Shown here: one piece after another, positions 1 to 8,935 of the stretch
How positions within the stretch are numbered: the first letter of the stretch is position 1
How the letters are laid out: the number at the start of each line of letters is the position of its first letter
NCBI GenBank assembly: GCA_023393015.1
Contig: JAEWMY010000054.1
Coordinates: 87,395 to 151,394 of the forward strand
Source: Spirochaetota bacterium
GTDB lineage: Bacteria > Spirochaetota > Spirochaetia > Treponematales > Treponemataceae
Direction of reading: 5' to 3'
Length of the DNA: 64,000 bases
Translations under genes and position numbers: made by a program
Notes under the pieces: generated by a model
The model's database searches: none
Seen by the model: the letters and a program-made list of their open reading frames with translations, nothing else
What the model was told of the DNA's origin: nothing

Positions 1-1
1 G

Positions 2-121
2 TCCCTTGTCGCAGCGTACAAGGACGACGACAACTGGGTGGAAACGGCGTATTACGACGGGGTGCCCATTCTCGTGGTGGAGTATGTCGACGGAGTTCGG
101 AGGAAGGGTACGCGTGAATAG
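2..121 (+). CDS. C-terminal end of an unidentified protein (5' partial)
   Basis: Only the last 39 codons and a TAG stop (119-121) are present; the gene begins before the window. The tail reads ...YYDGVPILVVEYVDGVRR... and shows no motif I recognise. The GTG start of the next gene (114) lies just before this stop in another frame, so the two are probably cotranscribed and translationally coupled. No function is assigned. Confidence 0.6.
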   Translation, partial: SLVAAYKDDDNWVETAYYDGVPILVVEYVDGVRRKGTRE

Positions 122-1391
122 GATATCGCATTGGGTTTTATTCGTTTCCTCGAGATTCGGGTCGGTCGACGCACGCGGCAGGAGCGCGGTCACGAGCCTT
201 TTGGCTACCTCCGGCATAGCCTTCGGCGTGCTGGCCCTCATCGTCATCCTTTCCGTCATGAACGGCTTTCAGATGGGATATATCGACAGCATCCTGGAGG
301 TTCATTCCTCCCACGTGCGTCTAAAGGGTTCGGCCGATGAACTGGAACGGATACGGAGCGATCCCGCCGTTCGTTCCCTGATCGTCTTTACCGAAACGCA
401 GGCACTCGTGCAGGGCAGGTATTCCCGGCAGTCGGGCGCGCTCGTCCGCGGGGTGCAAGCGGACATACTCGCGGCGGATTCGGGCTTCGCCTCGGCGATA
501 ACGACGGTCGCCGGCGATTTCGACGTGCGCCTCGACGGCACGGTCGTGCTCGGGTCGGAGCTCGCGCGGGAACTCGGAGTCGCCGTCGGTAACGAAATTA
601 CCCTCGTCGCCGTCTCCGGCACGAGCGATACGGACCTCTTTCCCTCCGATTCCCGGCTTACGGTCGTCGGCGTGATGAAGACGGGTTATTACGAGATCGA
701 CTCCACGTTCGCCTACGTGTCCCGCGCCACCGGCAAGGCACTTTCGGGTTTTTCTGGAAAGGAACTCGCCGGCGTTAAGCTCGTGAACCGCGAGCGCGAC
801 GCCCCGTTCCTCGCGCGGGTAGCCGCCGCCGAGCCGAACGTCGAAGCGGAGTCGTGGCGCAGTTTCAACCGCGCCTTTTTCGGCGCGCTCAGGGTGGAGA
901 AGAACATGCTTTTCTTCCTCGTCATCCTCATCTTCCTCGTCGTGACCGTCAACATATACAACTCGATGCGCAGATCCGTGTACGAGCGTCGCGAGGAAAT
1001 AGGCGTCATGAGCGCGCTCGGAAGCACGCCCGCGGAAATCCGCTATATCTTCATCGCGAACGGACTTGTCATCGGGCTTTCGGGCGGCTTGGGAGGCCTG
1101 TTGCTCGGCCTTCTCGTTTCGGTGCGCATCAACGACGTGTTCGCCCTCGCCGAGCGCGCGGTAAACGGCGTGGAGGCCTTCGTCTCGTCCCTCGGCGTCG
1201 CCTCTTCGGGCGGGGAGTTCTCCCTTTTCAGTCCCGAGTATTTCTACCTTGACTCAGTTCCCGTGCGCATCTTCTTTCCGGAGGTGTTGTTCGTCTTCCT
1301 CTTCGGCGTCTTGTCCGCCACGATCGCGTCGTGGATGGCCTGTAACGCCCTGTTGCGACTCAAGCCCGCGGAGGTGCTTCGATATGAGTGA
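114..1391 (+). CDS. lolC: LolC/LolE-family lipoprotein-exporter permease (first copy)
   Basis: Inner-membrane subunit of an ABC exporter of the LolCDE type, which releases outer-membrane-destined lipoproteins from the inner membrane. The 425-residue protein has one N-terminal membrane segment (about residues 28-50), a long periplasmic domain, then three C-terminal segments (about 265-285, 320-345, 390-412), the standard MacB/FtsX-type permease layout. The post-TM2 motif YERREEIGVMSALG is typical of the family. An ORF reaches back to base 6, but the GTG at 114 is preferred because GGAGGAAGG lies at 99-107 and the preceding gene is still being translated there. It overlaps lolD by 8 bases. LolC and LolE are hard to tell apart, so the letter is provisional. 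Confidence 0.85.
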   Translation: MNRISHWVLFVSSRFGSVDARGRSAVTSLLATSGIAFGVLALIVILSVMNGFQMGYIDSILEVHSSHVRLKGSADELERIRSDPAVRSLIVFTETQALVQGRYSRQSGALVRGVQADILAADSGFASAITTVAGDFDVRLDGTVVLGSELARELGVAVGNEITLVAVSGTSDTDLFPSDSRLTVVGVMKTGYYEIDSTFAYVSRATGKALSGFSGKELAGVKLVNRERDAPFLARVAAAEPNVEAESWRSFNRAFFGALRVEKNMLFFLVILIFLVVTVNIYNSMRRSVYERREEIGVMSALGSTPAEIRYIFIANGLVIGLSGGLGGLLLGLLVSVRINDVFALAERAVNGVEAFVSSLGVASSGGEFSLFSPEYFYLDSVPVRIFFPEVLFVFLFGVLSATIASWMACNALLRLKPAEVLRYE

Positions 1392-2064
1392 ACCGATTTT
1401 GACCGTACGGGGGCTTTCGAAGGCCTTCGTTTCCGCCGGCGAGAATCTCGTCATCCTGCGCGACCTCGACTTCGAGCTGTCGCCGGGCAGACGAGTCGTG
1501 ATCATCGGAGAGTCGGGGTGCGGCAAGAGTACCCTCCTGAACATCGTCGGGGGGCTTGAGTCCGCCACGTCGGGCACGGTGAGGGCCGGCCCGTACGAGG
1601 TTCACGCGCTGTCGGAACGCGAGCTTTCGACGTATCGCGGTTCGTTCGTCGGCCTCGTATTCCAGTTTCACTATCTTCTCAAGGATTTTACCGCGCTCGA
1701 GAACGTCATGCTGCCCGCCCTCATGCGAGGCACGAAGCGGAAAGAGGCGACGGAGCGCGCGCGGGCCCTGCTCGCGGACGTGAATCTTGAGTCGAGGGCG
1801 TCGCACTATCCGTCGCAGATGTCCGGAGGGGAGCGGCAGCGAGCGGCCGTCGCGCGCGCTCTCGTCAACGAGCCGGAACTCGTCCTCGCCGACGAACCGA
1901 CGGGTAACCTCGACCCTGCCAACGCCGAGGTAGTGCGCGAGCTCCTGTTCGCCGTCGTGACCAGGCACGGGAAGTCGCTCCTCCTCGTGACGCACGACGC
2001 CGAAACGGCCACCCTGGCGGACGAACGCTATCGCCTGCACGCCGGACGGCTGGAGCGCGCATGA
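1384..2064 (+). CDS. lolD: LolD-family ABC transporter ATP-binding protein
   Basis: ATPase that powers the flanking LolC/LolE-type permeases. The 226-residue protein has Walker A GESGCGKST at about 42-50, the Q-loop region VFQFHYLLKDFTALENV, the signature MSGGERQR at about 146-153, and Walker B LVLADEPTGNLD. The order of motifs and the ADEPTGNLD string are typical of the MacB/LolD branch that works with FtsX-type permeases. The start is the ATG at 1384 overlapping the end of the upstream permease; the longer open frame to 1249 is out-of-frame read-through of that gene. The stop overlaps the next ATG (ATGA), so all three exporter genes are coupled. Confidence 0.92.
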   Translation: MSEPILTVRGLSKAFVSAGENLVILRDLDFELSPGRRVVIIGESGCGKSTLLNIVGGLESATSGTVRAGPYEVHALSERELSTYRGSFVGLVFQFHYLLKDFTALENVMLPALMRGTKRKEATERARALLADVNLESRASHYPSQMSGGERQRAAVARALVNEPELVLADEPTGNLDPANAEVVRELLFAVVTRHGKSLLLVTHDAETATLADERYRLHAGRLERA

Positions 2065-3434
2065 CGAGCGTACGCGTTTCGTTGCGGCTCGCGCTTTCCT
2101 TTCTCGGGGTCGGCGCGCGCAGGGGAGAGTCGAACGCGAGGAAGAGCCTCTACGGCGCGATTGCCGGCATCGGCATCAGCCTCGTTCCGCTCGTCGTTGT
2201 CCTCGTGGTATCCGACGGAATGATAGAGGGTATCACCTCACGGCTCATAGACCTCTCGTCCTCGCATATACGCGTCGTGGATTATTCAGGCGCGAACGGG
2301 TTTGACGGGGGAATCGATTCCGCGGACGCGGTGGAAGGATTCGCCGCGGGTCTCGCGTCGATGGACGCGACGAGGGGAAAGAAAGGCAACGTGACCGAGG
2401 CGCTTCCGGAGCGCGAGGGAACGGCCCTCGTGGTCGGGAAGGGCGGACGGGTCGGTGGCACCGTACGCGCCGTGCATCCCGACTTTTTCGGGGACTCCGG
2501 TGCGGTTCGTCGGCTCGTTTCGGTGGTTTCGGGAAAGGCGGCATTCGAATCGCCGAACGACGCCATACTCGGCAAGAAGATCGCCAAGGATCTCTCGCTA
2601 ACGGCCGGCGACACCTTTCGCGTTCTCACCATGACCGAGGGAAGGGGAGGCAGGACGATACCGCGATTCACCACGTTTACCGTGCGCGGCGTCATCAGCT
2701 CGGGATACCAGGAGCTCGACGCGCTCTGGGTCTTCATTCCTTTCCGCACCGGTTGCCGGATACTTTCCGGCGAATCGTCCAACACCTTTATCTCCGTGCG
2801 CACCGACGATCCTTTCGATACGATCGAAGGCGCGCGTATGAGGGTAATAGAAACGCTTCCCGAGGGTTTCCGCGCCTATACCTGGAAGGAAATGAACCGG
2901 TCCCAGTTTCATTCCTTCACGACGACAAGGACTCTCCTCCTTTTCATCATGTTCATGATACTCTTCGTGGCCGCCGTCAATATATCCTCCGCCCTGGTCA
3001 TGATGGTAATGGAGCGGAGGAAGGAGATCGCCATACTAAAAAGCGTGGGAGCCGATCCCGCGTGCGTGTCATACGCCTTCCTTTTGGCGGGGTTTTTTAC
3101 CGGTATCGGTGGTATACTCCTGGGTATGCCGGTGGGTATCCTGTGCGCGGTACACATAAACGGACTCTTTGACGCGATAGAGCGGGTCGTCAACGCCCTT
3201 CTGTTCGTCGTTCACGAAACCCTCGCCTTCCTGCGTCTCGGAGAGTCCGCCGGGTTCAGCGGGGTTCGCCTGCTTGACCCCGCGTATTACCTTGAATCGA
3301 TTCCCGTGACCCTAAGGTTCGACGAGTTGTTCAGGATCGCCGCCGGAGCCCTTCTGTTGTCCGTTCTGGTGTCCGTGCTTCCCGCGGCGCGGGCGGGAAG
3401 GGAAAAACCGCTTGATACCCTGAGGAAATCGTGA
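2061..3434 (+). CDS. lolE: LolC/LolE-family lipoprotein-exporter permease (second copy)
   Basis: Second permease of the exporter, 457 residues, with the same plan as the first: an N-terminal segment near residues 30-52 (AIAGIGISLVPLVVVLVV), a periplasmic domain, a TM followed by MERRKEIAILKSVGAD, and two more C-terminal segments. Its ATG overlaps the lolD stop and its own TGA overlaps the mcsA ATG. Having two different permeases around one ATPase fits a LolCDE heteromer rather than a LolF-type homodimer. In spirochaetes the outer membrane is rich in lipoproteins, so this complex is expected to be important; that is family knowledge, not seen here. Confidence 0.85.
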   Translation: MTSVRVSLRLALSFLGVGARRGESNARKSLYGAIAGIGISLVPLVVVLVVSDGMIEGITSRLIDLSSSHIRVVDYSGANGFDGGIDSADAVEGFAAGLASMDATRGKKGNVTEALPEREGTALVVGKGGRVGGTVRAVHPDFFGDSGAVRRLVSVVSGKAAFESPNDAILGKKIAKDLSLTAGDTFRVLTMTEGRGGRTIPRFTTFTVRGVISSGYQELDALWVFIPFRTGCRILSGESSNTFISVRTDDPFDTIEGARMRVIETLPEGFRAYTWKEMNRSQFHSFTTTRTLLLFIMFMILFVAAVNISSALVMMVMERRKEIAILKSVGADPACVSYAFLLAGFFTGIGGILLGMPVGILCAVHINGLFDAIERVVNALLFVVHETLAFLRLGESAGFSGVRLLDPAYYLESIPVTLRFDELFRIAAGALLLSVLVSVLPAARAGREKPLDTLRKS

Positions 3435-3925
3435 TGAAATGCGACATTTGCCATGACCGAACGGCGGTGATCTTCGTGCAACAGGTGTCCCGGGGAAATT
3501 CCGTGGAATTACATTTGTGCGAGCAGTGCGCCAAGGAACGCGGGTTTTCCACGGACGCGAACAGGGTAGACATTTCCCTCGGGGGGATTTTTTCCGGCCT
3601 TTCAGAGAGCGGTCAGGAAGACCGGGAAACAGGACCTGCGTGTCCGACCTGCGGATGCACCCTCCAGTCCATAAAGCGCACGCGTCGGGTAGGGTGCGCC
3701 GACTGTTACGCCCGCTTCAGGGCGGAGATCGTCACGATCCTGAGGCAGGAGGGGATAGAGACGGCAACGCCCGTTTTACCGACCGATTCCCGCGAGCGTC
3801 CGCTTCAGGAAGGCGTCGACGCCTCCACGCTCCGTCGGGAACTGCAACGCGCGATCGATCAGGAGAATTACGAGCTAGCGGCGTACTACCGTGACCGTTT
3901 GCGCTCCCTCGGAGAGGCGACATGA
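3434..3925 (+). CDS. mcsA: McsA, activator of protein-arginine kinase
   Basis: Zinc-binding activator/adaptor of the McsB arginine kinase. The 163-residue protein has CxxC pairs at its start (CDICHDR...CEQC) and a second set in the middle (CPTCGC...CADC), and ends in a UVR motif (LQRAIDQENYELAAYYRDRL), matching the McsA layout. I chose the ATG at 3434, which overlaps the lolE stop (TGATG) and sits 8 bases after GAGG; a GTG one codon earlier is possible. It overlaps mcsB by 4 bases. In Bacillus this gene follows ctsR; here it follows an exporter gene instead and no CtsR is encoded in the window. Confidence 0.9.
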   Translation: MKCDICHDRTAVIFVQQVSRGNSVELHLCEQCAKERGFSTDANRVDISLGGIFSGLSESGQEDRETGPACPTCGCTLQSIKRTRRVGCADCYARFRAEIVTILRQEGIETATPVLPTDSRERPLQEGVDASTLRRELQRAIDQENYELAAYYRDRLRSLGEAT

Positions 3926-5016
3926 AGAAAAAAAACGCGTCGCAGGACGCATGGTATACGTCGGAGGGACCCGACTCGGACGTCGTAATCTCGAGTCGCG
4001 TTCGAGTAGCGCGGAACCTCGCGGGATTCAAGTTTCCCCCCGCGCTCCGCTCGGAAGACGCCGAACGGGTTCAGTCACTCGTGCTCGACGCCTATAACCG
4101 GCTCTCGATGGACGAACGGTTTCAGATGGTGCGGATTTCCGACATGGACGCGTTCGGCCGGAAGATCATGTCCGAACGCGGCGTCATAGAGCCCGATTGC
4201 GGGAGCGAGCCCTGGCGATCCGTCGCGATACGGAACGACGGAGTGGTTTCGATGACGGTAAACATGGAGGATCACGTCAGGATCGCGGCGTTCGGCCCCG
4301 GGCAATCCCTCGGGGCGTCCGCAGGCCTCGTCAAGGCGCTCGAGCACGACCTTGCCGGTTACCTCTCGTTTTGCTCAATGAAGGGCTTTGGCTTCCTTTC
4401 GTCGTCCATCATGGATTCGGGCAACGCGCTCCGGGCGTCGGTGCTGTTGAGTCTGTCGGCCTTGTGCATGAACGGGATGATCGAACGCGTCATTCGCGAC
4501 TACCTCGCCCAAGGGTTCGTAATTCGCGGTTATTACGGCCAACGCAACGGCCTTTCGCTCGGTTGCGTCTACCAGCTCTCCAATCTTCACTCTAACGCGG
4601 CGGACGCGGATACGGTCATCGCGGCCATGGACCAGGCGGTGTCGAGGATCGTCGCGCTCGAGAGAAAGAGCCGGGACGAACTGCTCGCGTCCCGCCCGAC
4701 CACGCTCGAGGACTCGTTTTTCCGCGCGATCGTGACGGCGAAATACGCGCGGTTCCTTTCCTTCGCCGAGGCCGTCGATCTCGTCCAGCGCATTCGGAAC
4801 GGCGTCCATTCTGGCCTCGTGACGGGTGTCGCGTACAAGGACCTCACCGCGCTTCTTTACCGGGTGCAAAACGCGCATATCGGCTTTATTATCGCGGGCG
4901 GAAACGTTATTATTGAGGATGACGTCGCGTCCGAGGAGATGAAGCTCGATCGCCTGCGGGCGATGATCGTTCAGGAAGTGCTGAAAACGGCCGATATCAG
5001 GGAGAGGAGACAATAA
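3922..5016 (+). CDS. mcsB: McsB, protein-arginine kinase
   Basis: Phosphagen-kinase-fold enzyme that phosphorylates arginines in proteins, marking them for Clp proteolysis. The 364-residue protein has VISSRVRVARNLAGFKFP near the N-terminus, the NMEDHVRI segment (NEEDH in relatives), and RGYYGQRNGLSLGCVYQLSN, equivalent to the family's RG.YGE...GNLYQISN loop. Near the C-terminus, DRLRA (about 343-347) matches the D..RA part of the known RDxxRA phosphoarginine-binding site, with Leu replacing the leading Arg. The unit mcsA-mcsB-clpC is intact and tightly packed; clpC starts 3 bases after this stop. Confidence 0.92.
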   Translation: MKKKNASQDAWYTSEGPDSDVVISSRVRVARNLAGFKFPPALRSEDAERVQSLVLDAYNRLSMDERFQMVRISDMDAFGRKIMSERGVIEPDCGSEPWRSVAIRNDGVVSMTVNMEDHVRIAAFGPGQSLGASAGLVKALEHDLAGYLSFCSMKGFGFLSSSIMDSGNALRASVLLSLSALCMNGMIERVIRDYLAQGFVIRGYYGQRNGLSLGCVYQLSNLHSNAADADTVIAAMDQAVSRIVALERKSRDELLASRPTTLEDSFFRAIVTAKYARFLSFAEAVDLVQRIRNGVHSGLVTGVAYKDLTALLYRVQNAHIGFIIAGGNVIIEDDVASEEMKLDRLRAMIVQEVLKTADIRERRQ

Positions 5017-5019
5017 ACG

Positions 5020-7569
5020 GTGTTTAAAGGCCTATCGCAACGAGCCCAGAAACTTCTTACCGTGCAAAGCCAGGACGAGGCGAAAAGATCAAACGCGGAA
5101 CAGCTCCTTCCCGAGCACGTGCTTCTCGCGATGGTGCACGCGGCGGACGGAACGGGTTTTTCCGTGCTTCAGAACCTCAAGGTAAACCTCCTTTCCCTGC
5201 AGCTCCAACTCGAGCAATCACTGCCGCAACGCGCGGGAACCATATTATTCGGGGATATTCCGCCGTCCCGTCGCCTGAGGGGAATGCTTGACGCCGCTTC
5301 GATAGAGGCGCGGACCCTTCGTCACGATTATATCGGAACGGAACATATCCTGCTCGCGTGCATCCGCGAGCCGCAGAGCGTCGCGGGCCTCTTTTTCGAA
5401 AAGGAGGCGATAACCGTCGAAGAGACGAGAAAGGCCGTTCAGGAGATCACCGCCAGGCGCGATACCACGATCGTCTCGCGCCAAAAGCGTCCCGTCGTGC
5501 CGGAGACGCAAGCCGCCGCCCGACAGGCGAGCCTGCTCGCCGAATACAGCCGCGACCTCACCGCCATGAGCAGGGAAGGGAAGCTCGATCCCGTCGTCGG
5601 ACGCGAGGCCGAAATCAAGCGTGTCGTGCAGATACTGTCGCGGAGAAACAAGAATAACCCGGTACTGATCGGGGAACCCGGCGTGGGCAAGACGGCGATA
5701 GTCGAGGGGCTCGCGGAGAGAATCGTGGGCGAGCGCGTGCCGAGGAACCTCGTCTCGAAACGCCTGCTCGTGCTCGATCTCGCGTCGGTAATCGCCGGGA
5801 CGAAATACCGGGGAGAATTCGAGGAACGACTCAAACGCATCATGCGCGAGATCGCCGAGGCCGGAAACATTATACTGTTCATCGACGAACTGCATACGAT
5901 CATCGGGGCGGGAGGGGCAGAAGGCGCCATGGACGCCTCGAACATGCTCAAACCGGCGCTCGCGCGCGGAGAGCTGCAATGCATCGGCGCGACGACTCTC
6001 GCCGAATACCGCAAGTATTTCGAGAAGGACGCGGCTCTCGAGCGGAGGTTCCAGACGGTAATCGTCCGCGAACCGTCGGCCGAGGACACGCTCGACATCC
6101 TTCACGGTATCAAGTCCCGTTACGAGGAACACCATCGCGTACGCTACACGGAAGAGTCCCTCGAGACGATCGTCTCCCTTTCAGGAAGGTATCTGACCGA
6201 CCGTTTTTTTCCCGACAAGGCGATCGACGTCCTCGACGAAACGGGCGCCATGAAAAAGATCGAGGGAGACGTCAGGCCAATCGAGTTGAAGGATCTCGAG
6301 GCGAGGATAGCCGAACTCGGAAACCACAAGCAGGAGCTCGTCCAATCGCAGAATTACGAGCGTGCCGCCCTCGTGCGCGACGAGGTTCGCAGGCTCCGGC
6401 AGGAAGTCGAGGAAATCAGGCAGAGATGGCAAAAGCCGGAATCGGTCGAGGTTTCCGTGGTCACCCCCGAGGACGTCTGCTCGGTCATCTCGACCATAAC
6501 CGGGATACCGGCGAGCTCGCTGAGCGAAACCGAGACGGTTCGCCTCGTGCATCTCGAAAAGGAGCTTCACGCGTCCGTGATAGGGCAGGATCCCGCGATT
6601 TCGGTGGTTTCGAGCGCGATCAGAAGATCCCGCGCCGGGATATCCTCTACCAGACGGCCCCTCGGGTCGTTCATTTTCCTCGGTCCGACCGGTGTGGGAA
6701 AGACCCTGCTCGCCAAGACGCTCGCGAAATTCCTGTTCGGCAAGGAAGACTCGCTCGTGCGCATAGACATGAGCGATTACATGGAAAAGCACAACGCCTC
6801 ACGGCTCGTCGGTGCGCCCCCCGGCTACGTCGGTTTCGAGGACGGCGGCGTATTGACGGAGAAAATCAGGCGGAATCCGTATTCGGTGATCCTCCTCGAC
6901 GAGATCGAGAAGGCGCATCCCGACATATTCAACCTGTTGCTTCAGGTACTCGAGGAAGGCGAGCTCAAGGACAATCTCGGTCATACCGTCAATTTCCGGA
7001 ATACGGTCATAATCATGACGAGCAACGCGGGAGCGCGGCTGATCAACAAGGAAAACCGGCTCGGTTTCAATACGGACGGAGAGGGGATACTAGGGTACGA
7101 AGACATCAAATCGAGCGCGATGGGAGAGCTCAAGCGTATATTCAGCCCGGAGTTCATAAATCGCGTGGACGACATCGTGGTGTTCAACGCGCTCGATAAA
7201 AACGAGGTAGCTTCGATACTCGAGATACAGATAGGCGAGCTTTCCTCGCGTCTCGGGGAACAGGGAATTTCTCTCGCCCTCAGGCCGGCAGCGCGCTCGT
7301 ATCTCGTCGAAAACGGCTACGAGCCCGCGTTCGGCGCGCGCCCGATGCGACGCCTCATACAGCGTGATATAGAGGATCCGCTTTCGCTCATGATCATAGA
7401 GGGCAAGGTGGCCCGTGGCGATACCGTACGGGTGGACGCGAAGGACTCCAAGCTCGTGATACGATCTGTTCGGAACAAGGCCCCTTCGCTGTCGCCTCCG
7501 GCCGACGACAGCGGAAAAATCACCGTTTGCACCGGTTTGCGTTCGTCCCAGGACGGAGAAACCCTGTAA
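5020..7569 (+). CDS. clpC: ClpC-type AAA+ unfoldase
   Basis: Hexameric unfoldase that delivers substrates, including arginine-phosphorylated proteins, to ClpP. The 849 residues contain two N-terminal Clp repeats (about 5-145), AAA1 with Walker A GEPGVGKT starting at 218 and LFIDELHTIIGAGG, a middle domain with a UVR-like motif (about 427-463, NYERAALVRDEVRRL) that is diagnostic for ClpC over ClpA/ClpB, and AAA2 with GPTGVGKT starting at 555. The start is GTG at 5020, 10 bases after GGAGAGGAG. The C-terminal 40 residues are poorly conserved in type (KAPSLSPPADDS). It is the last gene of the exporter/Mcs operon; no clear terminator follows. Confidence 0.95.
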   Translation: MFKGLSQRAQKLLTVQSQDEAKRSNAEQLLPEHVLLAMVHAADGTGFSVLQNLKVNLLSLQLQLEQSLPQRAGTILFGDIPPSRRLRGMLDAASIEARTLRHDYIGTEHILLACIREPQSVAGLFFEKEAITVEETRKAVQEITARRDTTIVSRQKRPVVPETQAAARQASLLAEYSRDLTAMSREGKLDPVVGREAEIKRVVQILSRRNKNNPVLIGEPGVGKTAIVEGLAERIVGERVPRNLVSKRLLVLDLASVIAGTKYRGEFEERLKRIMREIAEAGNIILFIDELHTIIGAGGAEGAMDASNMLKPALARGELQCIGATTLAEYRKYFEKDAALERRFQTVIVREPSAEDTLDILHGIKSRYEEHHRVRYTEESLETIVSLSGRYLTDRFFPDKAIDVLDETGAMKKIEGDVRPIELKDLEARIAELGNHKQELVQSQNYERAALVRDEVRRLRQEVEEIRQRWQKPESVEVSVVTPEDVCSVISTITGIPASSLSETETVRLVHLEKELHASVIGQDPAISVVSSAIRRSRAGISSTRRPLGSFIFLGPTGVGKTLLAKTLAKFLFGKEDSLVRIDMSDYMEKHNASRLVGAPPGYVGFEDGGVLTEKIRRNPYSVILLDEIEKAHPDIFNLLLQVLEEGELKDNLGHTVNFRNTVIIMTSNAGARLINKENRLGFNTDGEGILGYEDIKSSAMGELKRIFSPEFINRVDDIVVFNALDKNEVASILEIQIGELSSRLGEQGISLALRPAARSYLVENGYEPAFGARPMRRLIQRDIEDPLSLMIIEGKVARGDTVRVDAKDSKLVIRSVRNKAPSLSPPADDSGKITVCTGLRSSQDGETL

Positions 7570-7593
7570 CAAAGTCCCGCGGAGTGATACACT
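7566..7593 (+). promoter_or_regulatory. Predicted avtA promoter with extended -10
   Basis: GTAACA (7566-7571), 16-base spacer, then TGA-TACACT with the hexamer at 7588-7593. The ATG of avtA is only 9 bases after the hexamer and no Shine-Dalgarno sequence lies between, so the transcript would be leaderless or nearly so. Confidence 0.4.
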
Positions 7594-7602
7594 CGCGTCG
7601 AC

Positions 7603-8907
7603 ATGCAATACTCAGATTTCGGAAAGAAACTCTCCGGGGAATCGGGAATTCTCCGGTTGATGGACGACCTCGGCCGGCCGCTTCCCGGCGGCGTCACGCC
7701 GAGAAAGCTCGGCGGGGGAAACCCCGCGAGAATTCCCGATGTCGAGGCGGCGTACCGCCGCGAGATGGCGCGGATACTCGAGGACGGCGACCGTTTCGAG
7801 GAAACCATCAGCAGATACGACGCGCCGCAGGGCCGGGAATCGCTCATTGACGCGATTGTCTCCTTTCTCGGACGCGAATACGGGTGGAACATAGGCCATG
7901 ACAACGTGGCCGTCACCAACGGCAGTCAGTCGGCGTTCTTTTTTCTCTTTAATCTTTTTTCCGGATCGAGGCCCGAACGGAAAACGATCCTTTTCCCGCT
8001 CGTACCCGAATACGTCGGCTACGCGGATCAGGGGATCGAGCGCGATCTGTTCGTTACCCTGCCGTCCAGCGTTTCGTCCGAGGGCGATCATTCTTTCAAA
8101 TACCACATCGATATACCGCTTGTCGAGGAGTACCTGTCGAGGCATCCGGAGGTTGGCGCGGTTTGCGTTTCCCGGCCGACGAATCCGACCGGAAACGTCC
8201 TGACCGACGGGGAAATCGCCTCGTTGACCGCGTTGACGCGAAAGCACGGCATACCGTTGATGATTGACAACGCCTACGGTATGCCCTTTCCGAACATAAT
8301 CTTCCCCGAACGGTTCGAAGGCGGCGCGGCTCCGAAATGGCAGCCGGGAGTGGTGCTTTCGATGAGTCTTTCCAAGATCGGACTTCCCGCCCTGAGGACC
8401 GGTATCGTCATCGCAGACGCACCGATAATCTCGGCGCTTTCGGCCATAAACTCGATCGTATCGCTGACGTCCGGCTCGCTCGGACAAGTCCTGGCGGAAG
8501 ACATGATCAGGACCGGCGAGATCAAGACACTTGCCGACGGCGTCGTCGCTCCCTTTTACCGGAGAAAATCCTCTGAGGCGATCGGCTTTATCGAGGAGTT
8601 CTTTCGCGGAAGGAACTACCGCCTGCACCGGAGCGAGGGCGCGATTTTCCTCTGGATGTACCTTCCCGATATCGTTATCGGTAGCCGCGAGTTGTACGGA
8701 CGGCTCAAGGAACGCGGAGTCGTCGTCGTTCCGGGAGAGTACTTTTTTTTCGGGCTAGAGGAAGGCTCGGACGAGGAAACGGCGTGGAAGCGGCATCCTC
8801 ATCGGGAGAAATGCCTCAGACTCAATTATTCGGGTTCCCAGGAAGACGTCCGCGAAGGAATCAGGATATTGGCGGAAGTTAGCGCGAAGGCCGAGGCGCG
8901 TATATAA
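7603..8907 (+). CDS. avtA: Valine--pyruvate aminotransferase
   Basis: Fold-type I PLP enzyme interconverting valine/2-ketoisovalerate with alanine/pyruvate. The 434-residue protein follows E. coli AvtA closely by recall: LGGGNPARIP near residue 37, YDAPQGRESL, VAVTNGSQSAFFFLFNLFSG, and the PLP lysine K258 in SLSKIGLPALRTG. Ordinary aspartate aminotransferases lack the GGGNPA start. It is a single-gene unit, with its own promoter and no ribosome binding site, and faces glgC tail to tail with 28 bases between stops. Confidence 0.9.
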   Translation: MQYSDFGKKLSGESGILRLMDDLGRPLPGGVTPRKLGGGNPARIPDVEAAYRREMARILEDGDRFEETISRYDAPQGRESLIDAIVSFLGREYGWNIGHDNVAVTNGSQSAFFFLFNLFSGSRPERKTILFPLVPEYVGYADQGIERDLFVTLPSSVSSEGDHSFKYHIDIPLVEEYLSRHPEVGAVCVSRPTNPTGNVLTDGEIASLTALTRKHGIPLMIDNAYGMPFPNIIFPERFEGGAAPKWQPGVVLSMSLSKIGLPALRTGIVIADAPIISALSAINSIVSLTSGSLGQVLAEDMIRTGEIKTLADGVVAPFYRRKSSEAIGFIEEFFRGRNYRLHRSEGAIFLWMYLPDIVIGSRELYGRLKERGVVVVPGEYFFFGLEEGSDEETAWKRHPHREKCLRLNYSGSQEDVREGIRILAEVSAKAEARI

Positions 8908-8935
8908 CGCCCCCCTCCCTCGCGCGCGGGAAGCG

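Noticed and set aside
5979..7199. A 406-codon plus-strand frame within clpC.
   Set aside because: Out-of-frame reading of conserved ClpC codons; strongly Arg-rich and without motifs.
8908..8935. A GC-rich short inverted repeat between avtA and glgC as terminator.
   Set aside because: The stem (TCCC...GGGA around CGCGCG) is only four clear pairs plus alternating GC and has no T-run.
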